Of a DNA stretch of 8,672 nt, positions 6,523 to 8,672 are shown piece by piece (position 1 is the first letter of the stretch; each line of letters starts with the position of its first letter). A program made the translations under genes and the position numbers. This DNA is from JABEVB01 sp049965775 (GTDB taxonomy: Bacteria; Planctomycetota; Phycisphaerae; WQYP01). The notes beneath the pieces were generated by a model that ran no database searches, was not told the DNA's origin, and worked only from the letters and a program-made list of their open reading frames with translations. The stretch is from positions 1-8,672 of the forward strand of contig JBMFVX010000133.1 in the NCBI GenBank assembly GCA_049965775.1. Direction: 5' to 3'.

Positions 6523-7080
6523 ATGAAAATATACACGCGGCATGGCGACAGCGGCCAAACCACCCTGTTTGACGGCCGCCGGGTGGCGAAAAACAACCTG
6601 CGCATAGATTCGTATGGCACGGTGGATGAACTCAACAGCGCCCTGGGCCTGGCGATTGCCTTTTGCAAAGATGTTGCGATCAACGCGGCTCTGGCGCGCA
6701 TTCAGCATCAGCTTTTTGACCTGGGTGCGGACCTTGCCACACCGCTTGATTCAGCCAGTCCAAAAAAAGTTCCGCGCGTGGGCGAGAATGAAAGTCGCTG
6801 GCTGGAAGAGCAGATTGATCTGGCCACTGCCGAGTTGCCGCCGCTGAAGGAGTTTATTCTGCCGGGCGGGCAGATGGCCGCAGCACAGTTGCATGTGGCG
6901 CGCACGATTTGCCGCCGGGGCGAGCGTTTGCTGGTAACGCTCATGGAGCAAGAAAACCTCGGCCCCGGCCCGCTGATGTACCTTAACCGCTTGAGCGATT
7001 ATCTATTTGTAGCGGCCCGGCTGGCCAACAAGCGCGCGGGTTCGGGCGACATACCGTGGCAGCCGCAGGGTGGCAAATAG
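6523..7080 (+). CDS. PduO-type ATP:cob(I)alamin adenosyltransferase
   Basis: 185 residues covering a complete single-domain PduO-type enzyme. It transfers the adenosyl group of ATP to cob(I)alamin, giving adenosylcobalamin. Visible motifs are TRHGDSGQT (5-13), the ATP-binding N-terminal loop; VDELNS (34-39) with D35; FILPGG (111-116); ARTICRRGER (126-135) with R127, R131, R132 and E134; and YLNRLSDYLF (153-162) with N155. These correspond to active-site residues known from the Lactobacillus PduO and human MMAB enzymes. The start is ATG 6523, with GGAG at 6511-6514. No B12-dependent enzyme or other pdu/eut gene lies in the window, so the downstream user of the cofactor is unknown. The gene stands alone on this strand and ends before a strong terminator. 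Confidence 0.95.
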   Translation: MKIYTRHGDSGQTTLFDGRRVAKNNLRIDSYGTVDELNSALGLAIAFCKDVAINAALARIQHQLFDLGADLATPLDSASPKKVPRVGENESRWLEEQIDLATAELPPLKEFILPGGQMAAAQLHVARTICRRGERLLVTLMEQENLGPGPLMYLNRLSDYLFVAARLANKRAGSGDIPWQPQGGK

Positions 7081-7114
7081 GCCGACGGCTGGGGCTCACT
7101 GTAAATGAACCGTG

Positions 7115-7171
7115 ACGGCCTGGGTACGGGCGGAAGTTGCGCGGCGTGCGTTACCGTACCCGCCGTTCTTT
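7115..7171 (+). terminator. Bulged 13-bp hairpin terminator after the adenosyltransferase gene
   Basis: ACGGC (7115-7119), a 2-base CT bulge and GGGTACGG (7122-7129) pair exactly with CCGTACCC (7154-7161) and GCCGT (7162-7166). The loop is 24 bases, and TTCTTT (7166-7171) follows. It lies 35 bases after the stop at 7080 on the right strand to end that transcript. No T run is present on the minus-strand side, so it should not efficiently terminate the convergent dCTP deaminase operon. Confidence 0.6.
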
Positions 7172-7200
7172 GAGGTTATCGGGTGTTAAAATTTGGTTCG

Positions 7201-7791
7201 TCAGGTCGGTAGATTACCGCCGGGCCGTTGCTGATTCTGGAATTGGCTGGCATTTGCAATTGGAGAGCCTTGAACGACCTCGAAAATAAGCTGGCAAATG
7301 GGTGCCTCAGGATACAGAGATATGTCGCACGGCCCGAGATTGATGAGTTCCAAGGTTATGCTTCCGGAAAAACCGGCATGAATCGTGGGCGCCGTAAAAT
7401 GTACCAACAGGCCGCAACGGGCATACGAACTCTTGCCTTCAACCCTTGCAGCCAGTGAAGTCCCATCCGGAAAAAGCGGCAGCGTCACTCGCTCCAGGGT
7501 CCTGCCAAGCACCAGGCGATTAGGCCGAAGAACAAAGGGCTGCTCTTGCGTTAATTTTTGGGAGATTGAATTAGGGCCAAACAGATTTGCGAACGTGCCC
7601 TTTCTAAGATCTATATTGAACGGAAGCCCCTCTTTAAAATAGGAAATCTCATTGCCAAGACGAAGGTCCACCGCAGAAGTCTGGTAGGGACACCCGACAA
7701 CGCCATTCGGAAAACGCGGGGTCGGCTCCGGCTCAATGAATAGCCGCTTCGCGTCCAGTGCCGCGTGTATCGCAACATTTGAAAGGATCAT
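7201..7791 (-). CDS. dCTP deaminase / dUTPase-family protein
   Basis: 196 residues, close to the about 190 of classical Dcd. Recognisable blocks are SAVDLRLGNEIS (39-50), matching the Dcd VDVRLGN strand; RVEGKSSYARCGLLVH (116-131) with S121, S122 and R125; and GFSGSITLELINLG (140-153), where E148 sits at the catalytic Glu of Dcd. The C-terminus, QFQNQQRPGG, resembles the nucleotide-closing YxxQxG tail. Family members deaminate dCTP to dUTP, some also hydrolysing it to dUMP, feeding dTTP synthesis; phage and defence versions exist. An N-terminal insertion-like stretch (about 22-38) has no obvious counterpart in E. coli Dcd. Its ATG overlaps the stop of the upstream small gene (ATGA), with GAGG at 7796-7799, so translation is probably coupled. 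Local GC is lower than in the genes to the left. Confidence 0.87.
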   Translation of the reverse strand: MILSNVAIHAALDAKRLFIEPEPTPRFPNGVVGCPYQTSAVDLRLGNEISYFKEGLPFNIDLRKGTFANLFGPNSISQKLTQEQPFVLRPNRLVLGRTLERVTLPLFPDGTSLAARVEGKSSYARCGLLVHFTAPTIHAGFSGSITLELINLGPCDISLYPEAPICQLIFEVVQGSPIANASQFQNQQRPGGNLPT

Positions 7792-8069
7792 GATACCTCA
7801 GCGAGATCTCGCTCTTGAACGGCAACTAAGGTACTTTCGTCGGACGGTAAAACGGCAACGGGTTTATCTCTCTCCGGCCGGATGATTCTGACACGCACCG
7901 CTTTAAGTGATTTATTTTTCGGCCATTGGCCAGTTTCCGACCGTGGAACGAAAACCGAACGAATAGCGTCACCCTCGGCGGGATAGGTGACGGCCACCTC
8001 ATCGCTGAACATTCCCTGATCAACACGGCACAGCAGCCACCAATTTGCGATGTTCATTGATGCAGACAT
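7788..8069 (-). CDS. Unrecognised 93-residue protein, translationally coupled to the dCTP deaminase
   Basis: 93 residues starting at ATG 8069. AAGGGG (8076-8081) stands six bases upstream, which favours this start over the internal Met5. The TGA at 7788-7790 overlaps the downstream ATG in an ATGA junction, strong evidence that the small gene is real and translated. The sequence has an aromatic N-terminus (NWWLLCRVDQGMFSDEVAV), then alternating hydrophobic and charged stretches suggesting a small beta-rich domain (VFVPRS, LKAVRVRIIRPE, PVAVLP, LVAVQERD). There is no signal peptide, membrane helix, Cys pair or helix-turn-helix that I can see. I do not recognise the family. Position suggests a partner or regulator of the deaminase, or simply an operon companion. 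Confidence 0.72.
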   Translation of the reverse strand: MSASMNIANWWLLCRVDQGMFSDEVAVTYPAEGDAIRSVFVPRSETGQWPKNKSLKAVRVRIIRPERDKPVAVLPSDESTLVAVQERDLAEVS

Positions 8070-8105
8070 GAAAGGCCCCTTCCCGATTGAAATTTCACTT
8101 GACAG

Positions 8106-8133
8106 ATTTTAGCAGGAAGCAATCTGGCTGCAA
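8106..8133 (-). promoter_or_regulatory. Candidate promoter of the small-gene/dCTP deaminase operon
   Basis: On the minus strand TTGCAG (8133-8128) and TAAAAT (8111-8106) are 16 bases apart. TG precedes the -10 by one base, as in extended -10 promoters. Transcription would begin near 8100, giving a leader of about 30 bases before ATG 8069. A perfect TTGACA lies on the opposite strand at 8099-8104, overlapping this region, but I find no good -10 for it. Confidence 0.35.
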
Positions 8134-8271
8134 GGTTGTTTGAAGGCGGAATGAATTTTGAGCAGTCAAAAGACTTGAGCGGCTTGTTATCACCATTTGC
8201 CGGCTCGCAGGGGTTGTCAATTAAGACAGGCGGGCGGAGCAGACCGATCGAATGCGCACGCACGGCAATTG

Positions 8272-8672
8272 ATGCATGCGTTGGTCTTCCAGTTGCTCGG
8301 TTTTACACAAGTAGATGAATCCGGAAGAGCCGTAGCGAATATCGGGACCGTTGAAGAGGACCTCGACGGCAGAGTGGTGTCTCAGATGGCTCAAAATATG
8401 CAGGTCGTTAAACCCGTACTCCGTCACCTGCTTCGAGAGCTTTCATCACGACACACGGTAGACGCTGAAACGGTCTGTAACGAGATCATCGTGTCCCAAG
8501 CCTTCACGCCAGACCGCTATCCAATTATTAGGCGAGGAATCAAGGCCTGCTTCGATGGCGACCATGAAATGGCGGCTCATTTTCTTCTCCCACAAATTGT
8601 CTTGCTTCAGTCGGAATTGGACAAGGGGGCTTTTGGCGTTAAGGATACAATGGCGCCGTTTTTAGGAATCCG
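8272..8672 (+). CDS. Partial protein resembling the DUF4209 family (runs off right edge)
   Basis: A plus-strand frame has no stop from 8179 to the last base. From ATG 8272 it gives 133 residues with a normal protein composition: a charged helical stretch (VVKPVLRHLLRELSSRH, about 45-61), then IIRRGIKACFDGDHEMAAHF and LLPQI (85-109). The G-[LI]-x-A-x-F-x-GD-x(4)-A-x-H-x-L-x-PQ pattern is what I remember of DUF4209 proteins. The diagnostic RNxxxHG motif of that family would lie past the edge, so the match is unconfirmed. No good SD precedes 8272, and known members have a long N-terminal region that has no room here, so the true start may differ or the gene may be 5'-truncated. It is divergent from the small-gene/dCTP deaminase operon. 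Confidence 0.5.
   Translation, partial: MHALVFQLLGFTQVDESGRAVANIGTVEEDLDGRVVSQMAQNMQVVKPVLRHLLRELSSRHTVDAETVCNEIIVSQAFTPDRYPIIRRGIKACFDGDHEMAAHFLLPQIVLLQSELDKGAFGVKDTMAPFLGI

Noticed and set aside
8136..8318. Plus-strand frame of 60 codons
   Set aside because: Low-complexity product with no SD. It overlaps the better, longer frame that runs to the edge.
8221..8427. Minus-strand frame of 68 codons
   Set aside because: Opposite the DUF4209-like frame, which is open for much longer and has better composition. It has no SD or recognisable motif, though it cannot be fully excluded.

Overview
This window looks like a piece of a moderately high-GC bacterial chromosome (about 60-63% GC in hand-counted stretches of the main genes). 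The gene content and order, an HDIG membrane phosphodiesterase followed by ybeY and a CNNM/CorC-type CBS protein, together with a YbeY of the 'GYDD' type, fit a planctomycete (Planctomycetota) or a close relative. That assignment is an inference from gene order and protein style; no rRNA or marker search was possible.

Layout. Bases 1-114 hold the last 37 codons of an unidentified plus-strand gene. A non-coding stretch follows, with three tandem 35-bp repeats that each carry a perfect 7-bp hairpin (126-230), then a leader rich in complementary segments (about 250-423). Next comes a tight plus-strand operon: a PgpH/YqfF-like 7TM-HD phosphodiesterase (424-2754), ybeY (2800-3318) and a CNNM/CorC-family CBS-domain membrane protein (3334-4638). 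A T-tract terminator candidate lies at 4681-4701. On the minus strand, convergent with that operon, are a WYL-domain regulator (best start 5730) and, upstream of it, nadD (6426-5803). Divergent from nadD is a PduO-type ATP:cob(I)alamin adenosyltransferase (6523-7080), which ends in a strong bulged hairpin terminator (7115-7171).

From about 7190 the character changes. GC falls to about 50%, and a minus-strand two-gene operon appears: an unrecognised 93-codon gene whose stop overlaps the start of a dCTP deaminase-family gene (ATGA). Divergent from it, a plus-strand frame is open from about 8272 to the window edge and reads like a DUF4209-type protein. This end resembles an accessory module joined to a housekeeping region.

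How the genes fit together. The left operon combines nucleotide second-messenger turnover (probably c-di-AMP), 16S rRNA maturation and a membrane CBS protein, a recurrent bacterial neighbourhood. The middle genes serve cofactor metabolism (NAD and adenosylcobalamin) plus one regulator. The right end combines a nucleotide-pool enzyme with two uncharacterised proteins. It is the best candidate for an undescribed system here, although nothing in the sequence proves a defence or mobile role.
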